A DNA stretch of 64,000 bases from assembly GCF_023856365.1 (NCBI RefSeq), contig NC_064538.1, forward strand, positions 11,812,435 to 11,876,434, written 5' to 3'. Shown one piece after another: positions 1 through 10,988 of the stretch. A program made the translations under genes and the position numbers. Below the pieces are notes generated by a model. That model had not been told where the DNA came from, ran no database searches, and saw only the letters and a list, made by a program, of their open reading frames with translations. The stretch is from Brienomyrus brachyistius. Its lineage: Eukaryota > Chordata > Actinopteri > Osteoglossiformes > Mormyridae. The first letter of the stretch is position 1. Every line of letters starts with the position of its first letter.

Positions 1-502
1 CGGACAGGAAAGGAGGCTGGTTATGCTCACGTGGTCCGTGGGCCCCTAGAAGTCAGACTGTTTGTTCATTCCGTACAGCATTAGCTGGGATGCTCAGTGT
101 CAGTGACACAGACATATTCATGGCATGGGGCTGCAGCTCATCAGGGATCGTTTCTCAGATGAATTATTTAACTTGAAATATTGTTGTTTGTAACATGTTT
201 AATACTGTTGGCAGTTCGGGACTCTATTCAGAGGGGCAGCAGCCCCCCTCCCCCCAAAAATAATCATTATTAAACCACGTTGCGTTGTGTCCTGCGTTTT
301 CATGAACATTTTGTACACCCCCGTCCAACAGACTGTGCCGTGGAGAGCCCCCCCACCCCTCCACCCCACTGCTAAGCAAATTTAATTGTGGGAAACCCAG
401 GTGTGGGGGGGCTGAACTCCCCCCCCCCAAGGATCAATTCCTACAATCTCCCCTGTTTAGAACAATCAGACCAGGAAGCAGAGCTGCAGAGCACGTGTTC
501 CA
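1..502. other. Intergenic sequence with nothing recognised
   Basis: No exon, RNA gene or repeat family could be supported here. The only visible structure is a set of G/C homopolymer runs near 244-255, 341-363 and 406-428. Short open frames exist on both strands but are low complexity and unlike any family I know. Confidence 0.5.
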
Positions 503-570
503 TGGACACCGTCACTGGACACCGTCACTGGACACCACTGGACACTGTCATTGGACACCACTGGACACCC
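503..570. repeat. Short minisatellite (GGACACCGTCACT / GGACACCACT units)
   Basis: About five degenerate tandem units beginning GGACAC, alternating 13-bp and 10-bp forms. It lies immediately before a Tc1-derived segment. Seen directly in the sequence. Confidence 0.75.
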
Positions 571-579
571 TTCCAGCAA

Positions 580-899
580 GTCAGTTCTCCATATGTCTGT
601 CCTGCTAGAGCTGCCCTGGTCAACTGCAAGTGAAGAGGAAACAACAGGGGAATGAGTTCGGCTGAGAGGTGGGGGCCACACAAACTCACAGAGAGGGACC
701 TGATCACCCAACATCAATACCCAACCTGCATGGCAGCAAATCCCACCAGCATCTTCCAGCACCTACTGGAAAGCCTTCCCAGGGGAGTGCAGACTATTAT
801 GATGACTAAGGATTAGCCAGTTTCATATCAATGCCCTTTGATTCGGAGCAAGATGTTGGACAAGCTGGTGTCCCAGTACTTTTGTCTATATAGTGTATG
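580..899 (+). mobile_element. Internally deleted Tc1/mariner-like element remnant
   Basis: The segment from about 605 to 690 resembles the start of a teleost Tc1-type transposase gene (GAGCTGCCCTGGTCAACTG, then GGCCACACAAACTCACAGAG). From about 700 it jumps to the end of the same gene (CACCCAACATCAATACC, CTGGAAAGCCTTCCCAG) and finishes in the terminal-repeat-like CAGTACTTTTGTCTATATAG. The middle of the transposase, including the catalytic acidic residues, is missing, so this copy is dead. Family assignment rests on remembered similarity to abundant fish Tc1 copies; the exact left end is not clear. Confidence 0.65.
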
Positions 900-1461
900 T
901 GGCGTTATCAGTTCAGGTCGCCAAAATAACCCCTCCTAGGAGCACTAGAAATCCTCTGTGGTGTTTACACTGTGATGTTGGTCTTCTGTACTCTGTCTAA
1001 ACCCTAACCTATACTCGCCTTGTAAGGGCACAGGGTAAACCACCATAGCGGCACATTCATCTAACCATCTTTGGCACAAAGAATCCAAACAGCCGACTCC
1101 CTGCACTGTCACCTGCCCAAAGACATGACTGTACATCTTTCCTTTTACTCAGCAATGAGCGATTTGTTCCATGGATTCCTTTCACAGTCACTGGAAAGAA
1201 AAACTTACTGGCCTTAGAACAGTGGTAGCAAGCTACTGGTATCGGGCTGGGAGCCAAAGTGCAGCCCACATAACACTTATTTTAATATTTTTATTTATTT
1301 AGTTATTTATTTATTGTATTTTCCATATGCAAATATGTCTCAGTTTGTCTCATACATGAAGGGAGAATTATTTTTATCATCACTCACCCCAACCTGGTTG
1401 ACAGCTGTTACTGCCCCCCTGTCCACACTCACACACACACGCACACACATACACACACCTA

Positions 1462-1535
1462 AGCCAGCCATTCCCTGTGCTTCCCTGTCGGACTGTGAAG
1501 CCATCCATTCCCTGTGCTTCCCTGTCGGACTGTGG
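1462..1535. repeat. Two-copy 37-bp tandem duplication
   Basis: Units 1462-1498 and 1499-1535 differ at only two positions; both contain CCATTCCCTGTGCTTCCCTG. A short (AC)n tract at about 1430-1457 precedes them. Confidence 0.85.
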
Positions 1536-1817
1536 AGCCAGCCGCAATGGTTGGTCTGTGTTTGGCTCATAAGCTTCTCGAATTTCAGTGATTTCAGGTA
1601 TTCAGGTCCCATACTGTACATCTGTCATTTTCCTCAGACACACAGGACAACTTGTTGCCAGGATACAAGAATTTCCACTTTTTCATGTTAATTACTGAAC
1701 CACTATTAAACAGCCAGAAGCGAGGGTTTTGTATTTGTGATTTTCCTGCTAATTCATTTAAAAACAAATCTCAGGTCAAAACTGCTTCAGTCTGAGTTCG
1801 ACTACAAGGTCTCATTC

Positions 1818-1945
1818 CAAGGGTGTAACTTGGGAGGGGGGGGTTGAGGTCTCCACCTATTACGGGAGAAACATTATTGGGATGGTTGTATTAGCTGGTT
1901 TTGATTTATTGGGGGGCTACAATCCCCCCGTAATTTACACCCTTG
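1818..1945. mobile_element. hAT-type MITE with 8-bp target-site duplication
   Basis: A 128-bp element starts CAAGGGTGTAA and ends TTACACCCTTG, a perfect 11-bp terminal inverted repeat. The flanks are TCTCATTC at 1810-1817 and TCTCATTA at 1946-1953, a near-perfect 8-bp direct repeat. An 8-bp duplication with a CA..TG type terminus is characteristic of hAT transposons. There is no coding capacity, so it is non-autonomous. Confidence 0.8.
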
Positions 1946-1953
1946 TCTCATTA

Positions 1954-2884
1954 TGATACCACCTATCTACTGATACTAAACTCAAAAGAATCAAACAATT
2001 AAGTATGTGTGGAGCATGTAACGAATTGTAAAAACTGAAATTACTCAGTTATTGTACAGGTAATTGCTTGTATTAACAGTGAGCAAATGAGCAAGACATA
2101 TAATATACATATAAAAGTAGTAATAAAGGTAGTAAATGTTAGGTTTTACGAAAGTCAAATAAAAAATGTATTCAATGTATTCCTTAATGGACGATCGAAA
2201 CACACTTTTTCTACATATCTACGTACGGCCACGTTATAGCACTGCGCCATTTTTACCACACGAGGGCGTCACTAGTACACATTTTACATATGTCAGCATT
2301 ACACTCCAAAAGAACATCAAGCAATTAAAAAAATATTTATAAACACGCAAAACCAGTAACACATGTTGACAAAGTTGTGTATGCATAGATACTGTAATTA
2401 TATAATCTGCAGAGACTACAGAAGTGCCCAGTTTGTGAATTCTGACCACAGACTTGTTGCTACTCTGAAGATTCAGCTTAGATCCAGTAGGCTACCATCA
2501 TACCAGAACGAGGCTGGAGTTGGCCAGACTCCAAGATCAAGCTGTTTCTGATGAGTTTGATGCAGTTTGTTTGAGGAATTTGCAGACTTGGGTGTGACTG
2601 CCGACTCTAATGTGATGTGAGAGACCTTCCATGATAAGACCCTGAAGGTTGCTGCAGGTTGTGTTGGTGTCACCAGTGTTCTCAGAAGGAGGTGTTTCAA
2701 CTCGCAGGGCACCCTGGGTATTATCGAGAGGAGTCGCAGCGCACGACTTGGTGGCAACTCCAGTCTGTACCCACGTAACACCTGGCTGCAGCAGACAGAT
2801 GGCTATTCCTGGAGGATATGACTGGACCGTGTATCTGCCTGGGGGATCGCAGGCCAGCGCGCTGCATCGGTCCTTATGCTCATT
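1954..2884. other. Intergenic sequence without recognised gene
   Basis: AT-rich to about 2400, then more mixed sequence. A 178-residue minus-strand frame at 2537-3073 overlaps the retroelement-like repeat that follows and has no recognisable domain. No exon of a neighbouring gene was identified. Confidence 0.45.
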
Positions 2885-3310
2885 TAGTGTTTCCACTTCC
2901 ACCTGTTTCTCATTGTTCCTGTTTCTCTTTTGATTGGTTAATTTATTATCAATTGCAGCTGTTCCTTGTTTGCCCAGGTGTTCCTGTGTATTTATGTGTC
3001 TGCGTTCAGTTCCATAGTTAGTCATTGTGTGCCAGATAGCCTCCCGCATGTTGTTTAGTTTCTTGGTCTGCACACTGGTTCCTAGTCTTTGCTTGATCCT
3101 TAATTATGTTTTATGTATTTATTTAATTATTTTACTTCATTTCTTATTTTTTCCTATTTGTTTTCTGACCCCTTATGGTCTGTTTGTTTTGATATATTTT
3201 CCCTTGTGTGTTTTCAGTTGTATTAAATAAACCCCTGTTGTCTCGTGAGCCTCCAGTGGATCGTCATTCTCATTTCTTCCTGCCCTGTGCCTCGCCATGT
3301 CTGTGACAGT
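2885..3310 (+). repeat. Interspersed repeat, probable retroelement 3' region
   Basis: Pyrimidine-rich text leads to an AATAAA (GTATTAAATAAACCCCTG) and then CTCGCCATGTCTGTGACA. A diverged segment with the same layout in opposite orientation lies at 16657-16905. This fits the 3' part of a common teleost retroelement, but the family cannot be named with confidence. Confidence 0.5.
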
Positions 3311-3611
3311 GTAAGGATGGACAAAGTCACATGGATCTTGGTTTGGCAGAAACTGACTGAGCCAGACATGTTTGGTAAATAGACGGATTAATGTTGTAGT
3401 TTTGGGACAACTACAAATTTAACTTTCACAGACTTGAATATGTAAAGCTTCATGAATTCCGGTATCAGGCATCAAATGTAGCAGTTAACAAAAGGTCAGT
3501 CTTCTCAAAGTAAAACTGTAACACAGATGACAGAAACATAAGCTTGGCTGTTTGAATATAGCAGTTCAAAGTTATTTTTAAAATTTTAAAATGCAGTATA
3601 ATGTTATGAAA

Positions 3612-3717
3612 ATATTACTATCCCATCCAGGATCTACCTCTGTCTTTTGCCCGTTTGGAATAGGCTACAGGTCCCTGTTTCCGTGTTGGATGGATCGATC
3701 AATCGATTGATGGATGG
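3612..3717 (+). mobile_element. 5'-truncated retroposon tail with 11-bp target duplication
   Basis: Contains CCATCCAGGATCTACC, GGAATAGGCTACAGG and ends in (GGAT)n, the tail shared with the full SINE at 17890-18217. It is bracketed by the direct repeat ATGTTATGAAA at 3601-3611 and 3718-3728. Direct repeats plus 5' truncation indicate target-primed retrotransposition. Confidence 0.75.
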
Positions 3718-3728
3718 ATGTTATGAAA

Positions 3729-5261
3729 GTCTGCCCCCCCCTGTACTAGATAAGTGTTTGGTGGATGGCTGCATGAATGTTTGAAAGCATACCGTATGGA
3801 CAGGCTTGGGTCCTCGCCTCCTGGTGGTGTTGTCATAGCACAGCACTTGAAGTTCAACCATAGGTTCATGACGAGCCTATGCATTGTTAACACTTGTCCA
3901 AAATAAAACCCCATGGAGATCACAGTGTTCTGTTTGAACTCCATTCTGGAACACTCACTTCGAACATTAAAACACGCTGAGAGAGATGCCGCTGATGCCT
4001 TGAACTGCTCGCAGCTCTGAGCCGCAGCAGCTGCCGATAGGGTTCCTTGGGTATGATGGCGCAGCCACTAATCCTTTTTATGCAGTTTTCCAGTTTCAAA
4101 TGCAGTAGTGCATTTTGACATGGCATGTGAATCTCGTGGAACATAAACATGCCATAAAATGAACATGTTAAGACAAATAATTCAGTCAGTGAACTTCACA
4201 CGTTGCTCCCCCCACCACCCCCTAACCCTTTGGGTAAAACAAGTTAGCTATTTCTCGGTATTGGTTATCAGTATCAGTAATATCGCATAAAAATATATTG
4301 ATGATTGGTATTGGTGAAAATTCAGTGCACCACTGTCTATTGGGAGACTTTTTTTCATGGCTCACTGCACTGGTTTTTATCCTAACCTTTTTATCACCTC
4401 TCTCACCAGTTTCACTGCACCTAAGTTAACATACATGGTGCAAGGTCCACAATGTCAAGATACAGTCTGTTTTATATTTTATTCTTAATACTCGGCCGGT
4501 TCCATTTGTCGTCATTCGCTGTGGAAGCCAATTCCCCTGACTGCTTAAGTTTCGCCCAGCCTCAGCCCTGGATGCCCACATCCTAATCAGCGATTATGGC
4601 TACTCAGTAATAGCTAGGTTATTTTCAACTGCTTTAGAGGAGCCTAGAAGTGTCTTATAAAATAACCTTTAGTTTGAAGATCATCATTTAGATTTTAAAA
4701 AAAAGCCTCTTTCCTGCTGGAAGCTGCGAAGGTTGGATTGTTTTGTGTGTAAATACCGTTTCATTAAAAGATCCAATTTTATTATGATTTTCTGCAAATC
4801 TTCAATTAGTAAACCCACTAGTGCATATTATAGATGCCACTGTTTTGATGTGGAAAAAAAACCATACAAAGAAAGTGCTGCATAATGCCGCATTACAGAT
4901 GAACTGCAGAACCGTTGTCTACAGTCCCAGAGTTCAAAGGTCAGAGAGTTTGAATGGTGATCAGAACTGCAGTGCTGACAATCACAGCCACTCATAGTCA
5001 AATACTTGAGACTAAGCCAATCGCCACACATTCATGTGACTGTAGATCACAATGAAACAATGTATGTGTTGTTATCGCCAGCGGCCTTTTCATTTATGTG
5101 ATAAGATAATTTAAATGATTTGCTTAAAAAATAATACTATTACTACAAAAGTATAGTACATACACGTAAGTATAAGATTTAAAACATAGTATTGTGCAAA
5201 AGTCTCAGGGATAGAGAATGTTTAAAGCCGTTTATTTGTGTAATGAATGTATATCTCCTTA

Positions 5262-5264
<3 letters not shown>
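3729..5264. other. Intergenic sequence; possible transposon end near 4235-4335
   Basis: No gene was found. At about 4235-4335 a run of TATCGGTAT-like words ends in AAATTCAGTGCACCACTG, which resembles termini of degraded fish DNA transposons. No second end was located, so it is not called separately. Confidence 0.4.

Positions 5265-5345
<81 letters not shown>
5265..5345. repeat. (AT)n microsatellite, left part split by a transposon
   Basis: About 40 AT units. The tract resumes at about 6513-6525 on the other side of the Tc1-like element, so the transposon was inserted into a TA-rich microsatellite. Confidence 0.95.
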
Positions 5346-5346
<1 letters not shown>

Positions 5347-5627
5347 TGAACAAAAATATAAACGCAACACTCTTGTTTCTGCTCCCATTTTTCATGAGAT
5401 GGACTTAAAGATCTACAATTCATTCCAGATACACAATATTACCATTTCTCTCAAACATTTCTCACAAATCAGTCTAAATGTGTGATAGTGAGCACTTCTG
5501 CTTTGCTGAGATAATCCATCCCACCTCACAGGTGTGCCACATCAAGATGCTGATCTGACATCATGGGTAGTGCACAGGTGTACCTTATACTGCCCACAAT
5601 AAAAGGCCACCCTGGAATGTGCAGTTT
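5345..5627. repeat. Left terminal inverted repeat of the Tc1-like element
   Basis: Reverse complement of 6228-6511. Shared landmarks are CATTTTTCATGAGATGGAC, TGTGCCACATCAAGATGC and CACAATAAAAGGCCACCC. About 280 bp is long compared with the short TIRs of the simplest mariners. Confidence 0.9.
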
Positions 5628-5662
5628 TTTGCTTTATTGGGGGTCTGGGGACTCAGAACCGG

Positions 5663-6229
5663 TCAGTATCTGGTGTGACCACCATTTGCCTCATGCAATG
5701 CAACACATCTTCTTCGCATAGAGTTTATCAGATTGTCAATTGTGGCCTGTGAAATGTTGGTCCACTCCTCTTCAATGGCTGTGCGAAGTTGTTGGATATT
5801 AGTGGGAACTGGTACACGCTGTCGTATACGCCGGTCAAGCACATCCCAAACATGCTCAACGGGTGACATGTCCGGTGAGTATGCTGGCCATGCAAGAACT
5901 GGGACATTTTCAGCTTCCAAGAACTGTGTACAGATCCTTGCAACATGGGGCCGTGCATTATCTGTCTGAGTGGCTGGTCTCAGACGATCTTGGAGGTGAA
6001 CCTGCTGGATGTGGAGGTCCTGGGCTGGTGTGGTTACACGTGGTCTGCGGTTGTGAGGCCGGTTGGATGTACTGCCATATTCTCTGAAACGCCTTTGGAG
6101 ACGGCTTATGGTTGAGAAATGAACATTCAATGCACGAGCAACAGATCTGGTTGACATTCCTGCTGTCCGCATGCCAATTGCACGCTCCCTCAATGCTTGT
6201 GGCATCTGTGGCATTTTGCTGTGAGACAA
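5663..6229 (-). pseudogene. Tc1-like transposase with internal deletion (188 codons)
   Basis: The frame opens with a helix-turn-helix DNA-binding segment (ALRERAIGMRTAGMSTRSVA, residues about 12-31) followed by a second HTH-like arginine-rich part (RLQRRFREYGSTSNRPHNRR). Around residue 84 it jumps to the C-terminal catalytic half: DNARPHVA, then YSPDMSPVEHVWDVLDRR. The second D and the final D/E region of the DDE/D triad remain (DNARPH; SPDMSPVEH), but the stretch carrying the first catalytic D is gone. Tc1 transposases are about 340 residues, so about 150 are missing. The frame itself has no stop, so the deletion happened to preserve reading frame. The protein should not be catalytically active but might still bind the TIRs. 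Confidence 0.88.
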
Positions 6230-6511
6230 AACTGCACATTCCAGGGTGGCCTTTTATTGTGGGCAGTATAAGGTACACCTGTGCACTACCCATGATGTCA
6301 GATCAGCATCTTGATGTGGCACACCTGTGAGGTGGGATGGATTATCTCAGCAAAGCAGAAGTGCTCACTATCACACATTTAGACTGATTTGTGAGAAATG
6401 TTTGAGAGAAATGGTAATATTGTGTATCTGGAATGAATTGTAGATCTTTAAGTCCATCTCATGAAAAATGGGAGCAAAAACAAAAGTGTTGCGTTTATAT
6501 TTTTGTTCAGT
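6228..6511. repeat. Right terminal inverted repeat of the Tc1-like element
   Basis: Mirror of 5345-5627, ending in TTTTTGTTCAG followed by TGTATATATA. The TA next to each end is the expected target duplication, though the surrounding AT repeat hides the precise boundary. Confidence 0.9.
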
Positions 6512-6525
6512 GTATATATATATAT

Positions 6526-8069
6526 AGTATACATACTATATACTATATACCAGTGAACAGTAACACAATAAAAAACAAGAATTTCCAGTTGAATTCCTGG
6601 CTTCTTGTATGACGACTAGAAGAAATTTATTTCAGCTCTCAAACTTCTCCTCAGTGGAGCCTCAGTCATTCCATGTATTTAAATTTCACCACCAGCTGAC
6701 TTAACTAATTGACGTAATTAGTTAAATGAGTCGATGAGATATTGATTAGTCAGACACGTTATGACAGCAGATGAGTCAACAAATACATTAGATATATTGC
6801 TATGTTGGATAGTCACTGTGAATCTTGGGATGACTCTCCGAGATGTTTGGAAGTGGCTCAGCAAACATTCTTTGACAGACATAACAGTTTTACGTCAACA
6901 TGAAGATGCTTTACATATTATTGTCTTTGACCTACTAAGACTTTTACACAGTACCATATATTTTTAATAATTTAGGCATCTCTCAAAAATAACCTCTTCA
7001 GCTAGGATCATAGGTCTTTCAAAAAATGAGGACACAACACAAGTCGACTGTATGACATGCAGGCTGTGGAAAGCACACACATGTACACAAACACATTTCT
7101 GTCACCAAAAGATGTGGTCTGCGGGGGGGAAACTGTAACAAGTTGCTAAAGTTGTGAAATAACTAAAGGAAACCAAATTAACACAAATACAGATGCAAAT
7201 ATTCCAGTAAATCCTTGTGAACTTCTGTTTGCCCACCTAACAGCAGCACGTCCTGGTTAGGGCTGCGGAATGTTAAATAAATATCCTTCCGGATTTGGCT
7301 CCCAGATCGCAAATAGAGTGGAGTCACATAGTTAAGAGTAAATATTTTTGATTTGTGACAGCAATGAGATTCAACTCTGAATGGGACTCATTGTCCTCTA
7401 AGTGAATCAAAGTGCCTGCTACCTTCATCTGATTTGGCTTAATTGTTAGTTATGTGCATTATGCAGCATAAACATCATCCAGTACAGCCTTGCAATACAG
7501 AGACATGCAGTTAGACTAATAAGTGTCCATGGAGTATGATTAAGTGTACAGTGCTCGCAGAAGCTCTTGGGATGCTTGCTTAATTCAGTCGAATTATTGC
7601 TAATTTATTGCTTTTGTAACAAGAATCGTTACTTTATTCTTTCGTTCACAAAATTGGAAACAACCAGTAGTTTTAAATAAAACATTCCTTTCAAACAATA
7701 ATAAATTGAAACCCTAATTATAGTTATTAAAGAGGTATTCTGTGTTAAGACGTTCATTGACAAGCAGCCTCGCTGGGTGCTTTTTAATTAGTCTCACCTT
7801 TGCAATAACACAAAACACCAAATGTTTGTGTTTGGTATCGTTTTGGGAGCCAGCGACTGCAATCACAACTAACAGCAAAACGGCAAGAAAAGAACTGCAT
7901 GAGAACTGCAAAAAAAATATGACTATATATATTTAAATAGAAAATGCTAGTGTAGAGGATATGTGAAGATGCGTTAAACATTAATTGTCCACAGTCTTTT
8001 GTTAGGAATCCAATAAATTGTAAGACTGTTATAGAATTAAGCAAGCATGCCTAGACTTTCTTTGAGCTC
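6526..8069. other. Intergenic AT-rich sequence, nothing recognised
   Basis: No exon-like open frame flanked by splice sites, no hairpin and no recognised repeat was found on either strand. Confidence 0.5.
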
Positions 8070-8074
8070 TGAAT

Positions 8075-8196
8075 GTATGTGCCCTGCAATGTGCTGGCAT
8101 TCCACCGGGGGTGCATCCCTGGATTGTGCTCTGTGCTGCCTGGGATCGGCTCCAGGGCTCCCACAATCCTGACCAGGGTAAACAGATAAAAAATGA
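8075..8196 (+). mobile_element. 5'-truncated SINE/LINE tail copy
   Basis: GTGCCCTGCAATGTGCTGG, then TGCTGCCTGGGATCGGCTCC and CCTGACCAGGGTAAACAG match the 3' half of the SINE family at 17890. An imperfect direct repeat (TGAATGTATGTG at about 8070 and TGAATGCGTGTG at about 8194) may be the target duplication, but part of it overlaps family sequence. Confidence 0.6.
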
Positions 8197-8430
8197 ATGC
8201 GTGTGTCAGCCGAACTACTCGATTAGGCCTAGTATAGCAGCACAAATGAAGAGGATTGGTAAATGATCCTATTATATGTTTCAGGAAACAACAATCAGAA
8301 ACTGACGTATTAAACTGTTTATAAATCACATCCAATTTGCGCACCTCAAATTTAGTCGCACATACACAAGATACACAATACACTATGTTTTATGAATAAG
8401 TTATTTCGGAGTCCTTACTGTCGCATAGAG

Positions 8431-8553
8431 CAGAGTTTCCCAACCCGGCATGGGGACCCCCAGACAGTTCACATTTTGGCTCTATTGGGAGCTGGGAGGG
8501 AGCAAAAACGTAGGATGTCTGGGGGTCCCCAAGGGCCGGGCTGGGAAACACGG
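8431..8553. mobile_element. hAT-like foldback MITE, copy 1 of a three-copy family
   Basis: The element folds back on itself: TTTCCCAACCCGGC..GGGGACCCCCAGACAGT pairs with ATGTCTGGGGGTCCCC..GGGCTGGGAAAC. The core GAGCAAAAACGTAGGATGTC is shared with the copies at 29021 and 60021. The flanking 8 bp agree only in part, so the ends are approximate. Confidence 0.7.
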
Positions 8554-9043
8554 AGATACAGTATACGCTATCTGTCACGCTGTCAAGGCATGGTTTTGTA
8601 AAGGATCGTCATGTGACCCCACACTGTTGCTATTTCAAATGTGCTATAAAAAAGCGGTATAACCTTTCTAATGCAGCTGCTCCTAAGTCATGAGGTCCAC
8701 TCCGCACTAAACTTAGGGCATACAAACTTGCAGGAAGAGTTAGAGGAGTACCCCCCCTCCCCCCCCCCACCCCCGACTCCTCCATGGGAGACTGCCAAGC
8801 TGCCTCCATATGTCACTTTGTCAATTTTACATAAATACATTCAGCACTGTTAAACAGTCTTTGTCACCCATGTCATTACTGAATGGTTTCTTTTTGTGGA
8901 TCGAAAGAGGAAAAAAAAATTAAAATAAACTATTAAATCTTGCATGGTTCTTTTGTTTCATGCTAGCGTGCAAGATAATCAAACATCAGATCTTCAAGTG
9001 TGTGGAGGATGTTTTGTTACAATATCCGAAAACTAAATGTGTC

Positions 9044-9101
9044 ATTTAAATGATCATTTAAATTACGATTTAAATTGTTATTTAAATGATTATTTATAAA
9101 T
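9044..9101. repeat. 12-bp-phased ATTTAAAT palindrome array
   Basis: ATTTAAAT occurs at 9044, 9056, 9068 and 9080, exactly 12 bp apart with different 4-bp spacers, followed at 9092 by the related palindrome ATTTATAAAT. Every unit is self-complementary, so the whole array can also form cruciforms. Confidence 0.9.
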
Positions 9102-10837
9102 ATGTCATTAAAAAGGGCAATGACTGTTATTCCAGAAAGGATTCAAAGCCATATCTAAGGCTTCCATCAAAATCAATCAATGCCACGTTGTCCAACTGGA
9201 AAATGCTTGTAACTGCAGTAAATCCCAGAATAGAACTGCATCCAGCCATATATGTACCTCTCTGTCTTGTATTTGGGTCAGTCTTCCTGACACCATCATC
9301 ATTAACACTTAAAAAACAGGATGTATGGAAAAGTAAGCAGCAGAGAACAGAAACATTGTCTACTAAAAAGAAGGTGATACGCATATTTAAAAAATCTTCT
9401 AGAAAAATCAGTTTTATTGGGTTTTTGGAATTCTTTGTTGCATCAAGATGTGGCGGAGTTTCCATCAATGAAGGAATGAAATGTACTAAATAATCTGCAG
9501 GAGGCTGTCAGGTCATCTGCCCAAGAGGTGAAACTGAAGCTGGGTCATGCAGCAAGGCTGTATCTCAAAGGATAATAATAGATCAGCATCAGAATTGCTG
9601 AAGGGTAAATGTGTTGAACTAGCCAAGTGAAACCATAGACTGAAAATGCATCAAGACAATGTAACAAAAAGAGACGTTCAGAGTACAGAGTTGTGCTGAA
9701 GCCGATTTAGGGTGAAGTAAAAGATCTGTGACTTTGGGGAGCGTTGAGGCACTGTTGTAGTCATACCGCTTTTGCACACCAATAAATAAATTTCATAACT
9801 TTCAGATGTTACGGCGGTTGTTCACTTAGTTGTGGCAGTGCTACATGTTGTCCGTGGACTGTGAGAAATTTTGTGATGACCCCAGCCCCCCCCCCCTTCC
9901 TCCCCCCATTTACTGTGACTGGAATTCTGAAGTAGAGCAGCCTGACCATCAGTAGCTGTAATTGCTTCATGCTTCTGATAAGCTCATGCAAGTTGGGTCA
10001 AAAGGGGATGCTAGACCGGATGCTATGCGATCTTCCAGGCATCAAGCATTAAGCCTGAAACCTGCGACTGACATAATCAAAGCATTTGATGGATTTAATT
10101 ATAAAGATAGGCCTGCCTGATTATTTTCTATGGTGGGCAGAAATCAATAGAAAGAGCACATTATTTAACTTACACAATTATAATTATTTCAAAGAAAAAA
10201 ACATGGATGTCGAAAGTCTGTTCATCTTCATAGATTTCAACATAAAACTTTTTTGTAATTACGTAACAATATTCTAAAGACCGTGCAGTCCAGCAAATAT
10301 AGCTCTGTAGCCTGGATATAGCCTGTGGGTTAGTTTTTCCCCAGGTCTGTCCTACACCAATCAAAGATAGACAGAACCTGGTGAATGCACTAATAGATAT
10401 CAGTAATTTAATTGTTAAGCATTATATGCTTAGTAATGTAACAATGAAATGAATAATGTGATTACATTTTCTCAGCAACTTGTTGCATCTAAGAATAATA
10501 TTCCCTGCAATGACTGTTAAGTATGGTATTTGTTTTATTTGTTATAAAGTTTTCTAATGTTAGTAACCTTAAAAATATTAATGGCGTATATTGCACAGTA
10601 AATGTGGTATAATTTAATTCGAAGGCCTCGTAGGGGGCGCCAAAAATCATAGCACAGTAGCAACGGAAAAATTGGTGAATGGCATAACCTCTGAAGATCA
10701 ACATGATAAAAAAATTCATCATTACTCATGAACAATGAAAAAGTTTGTCTTTGACTTCGGGGATTGTATGTGTTCTCCTTGATTGTTCCCTCCTGCAATC
10801 CACATACACGCCGTTTCTAAATATATAATAGTAGTGT
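9102..10837. other. Intergenic sequence with an unexplained 135-codon open frame
   Basis: The frame 9086-9493 (+) has no recognisable domain, and homopolymer-like lysine runs come from A-rich text. Downstream, TCATGCAGCAAGG at about 9546 and similar phrases recall Tc1 transposase genes, so this may be very old transposon sequence. I cannot assign it. Confidence 0.35.
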
Positions 10838-10953
10838 ATGACTGTGTGCATGTGTCCTGGAATTCCATCCGGGGTGTACCTTACCCCTGCGGTGCCTGGG
10901 ACAGACTACAGCCGCGCGACCCTGACGAGAAAAAGCGGCTGAAAGATGGGAGA

Positions 10954-10988
<35 letters not shown>
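10838..10988 (+). mobile_element. SINE/LINE tail copy ending in (ATG)n
   Basis: TTCCATCCGGGGTGTACC, GCGGTGCCTGGGACAG and CGCGACCCTGACGAG are the conserved 3' tail of the SINE family, ending in a (GAT)n microsatellite from about 10956 to 10988. Confidence 0.65.

Larger units (their letters stand above)
5345..6511 (-). mobile_element. Tc1-like transposon with ~280-bp terminal inverted repeats
   Basis: The left end (CTGAACAAAAATATAAACGC) and right end (GCGTTTATATTTTTGTTCAG) are reverse complements. The similarity runs inward to about 5627 on the left and from about 6228 on the right with few mismatches. Between them lies a minus-strand transposase frame with a large internal deletion. Tc1/mariner elements insert at TA; both sides here are TA repeats. 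High TIR identity suggests a relatively recent copy, mobilisable only in trans. Confidence 0.92.

Noticed and set aside
5192..5485. 97-codon frame rich in alternating Ile-Tyr
   Set aside because: It is the (AT)n microsatellite read as codons.
9086..9493. 135-codon plus-strand frame as a possible gene
   Set aside because: No domain, no splice context, A-rich lysine runs, and nearby Tc1-like phrases; better explained as old transposon text or chance.
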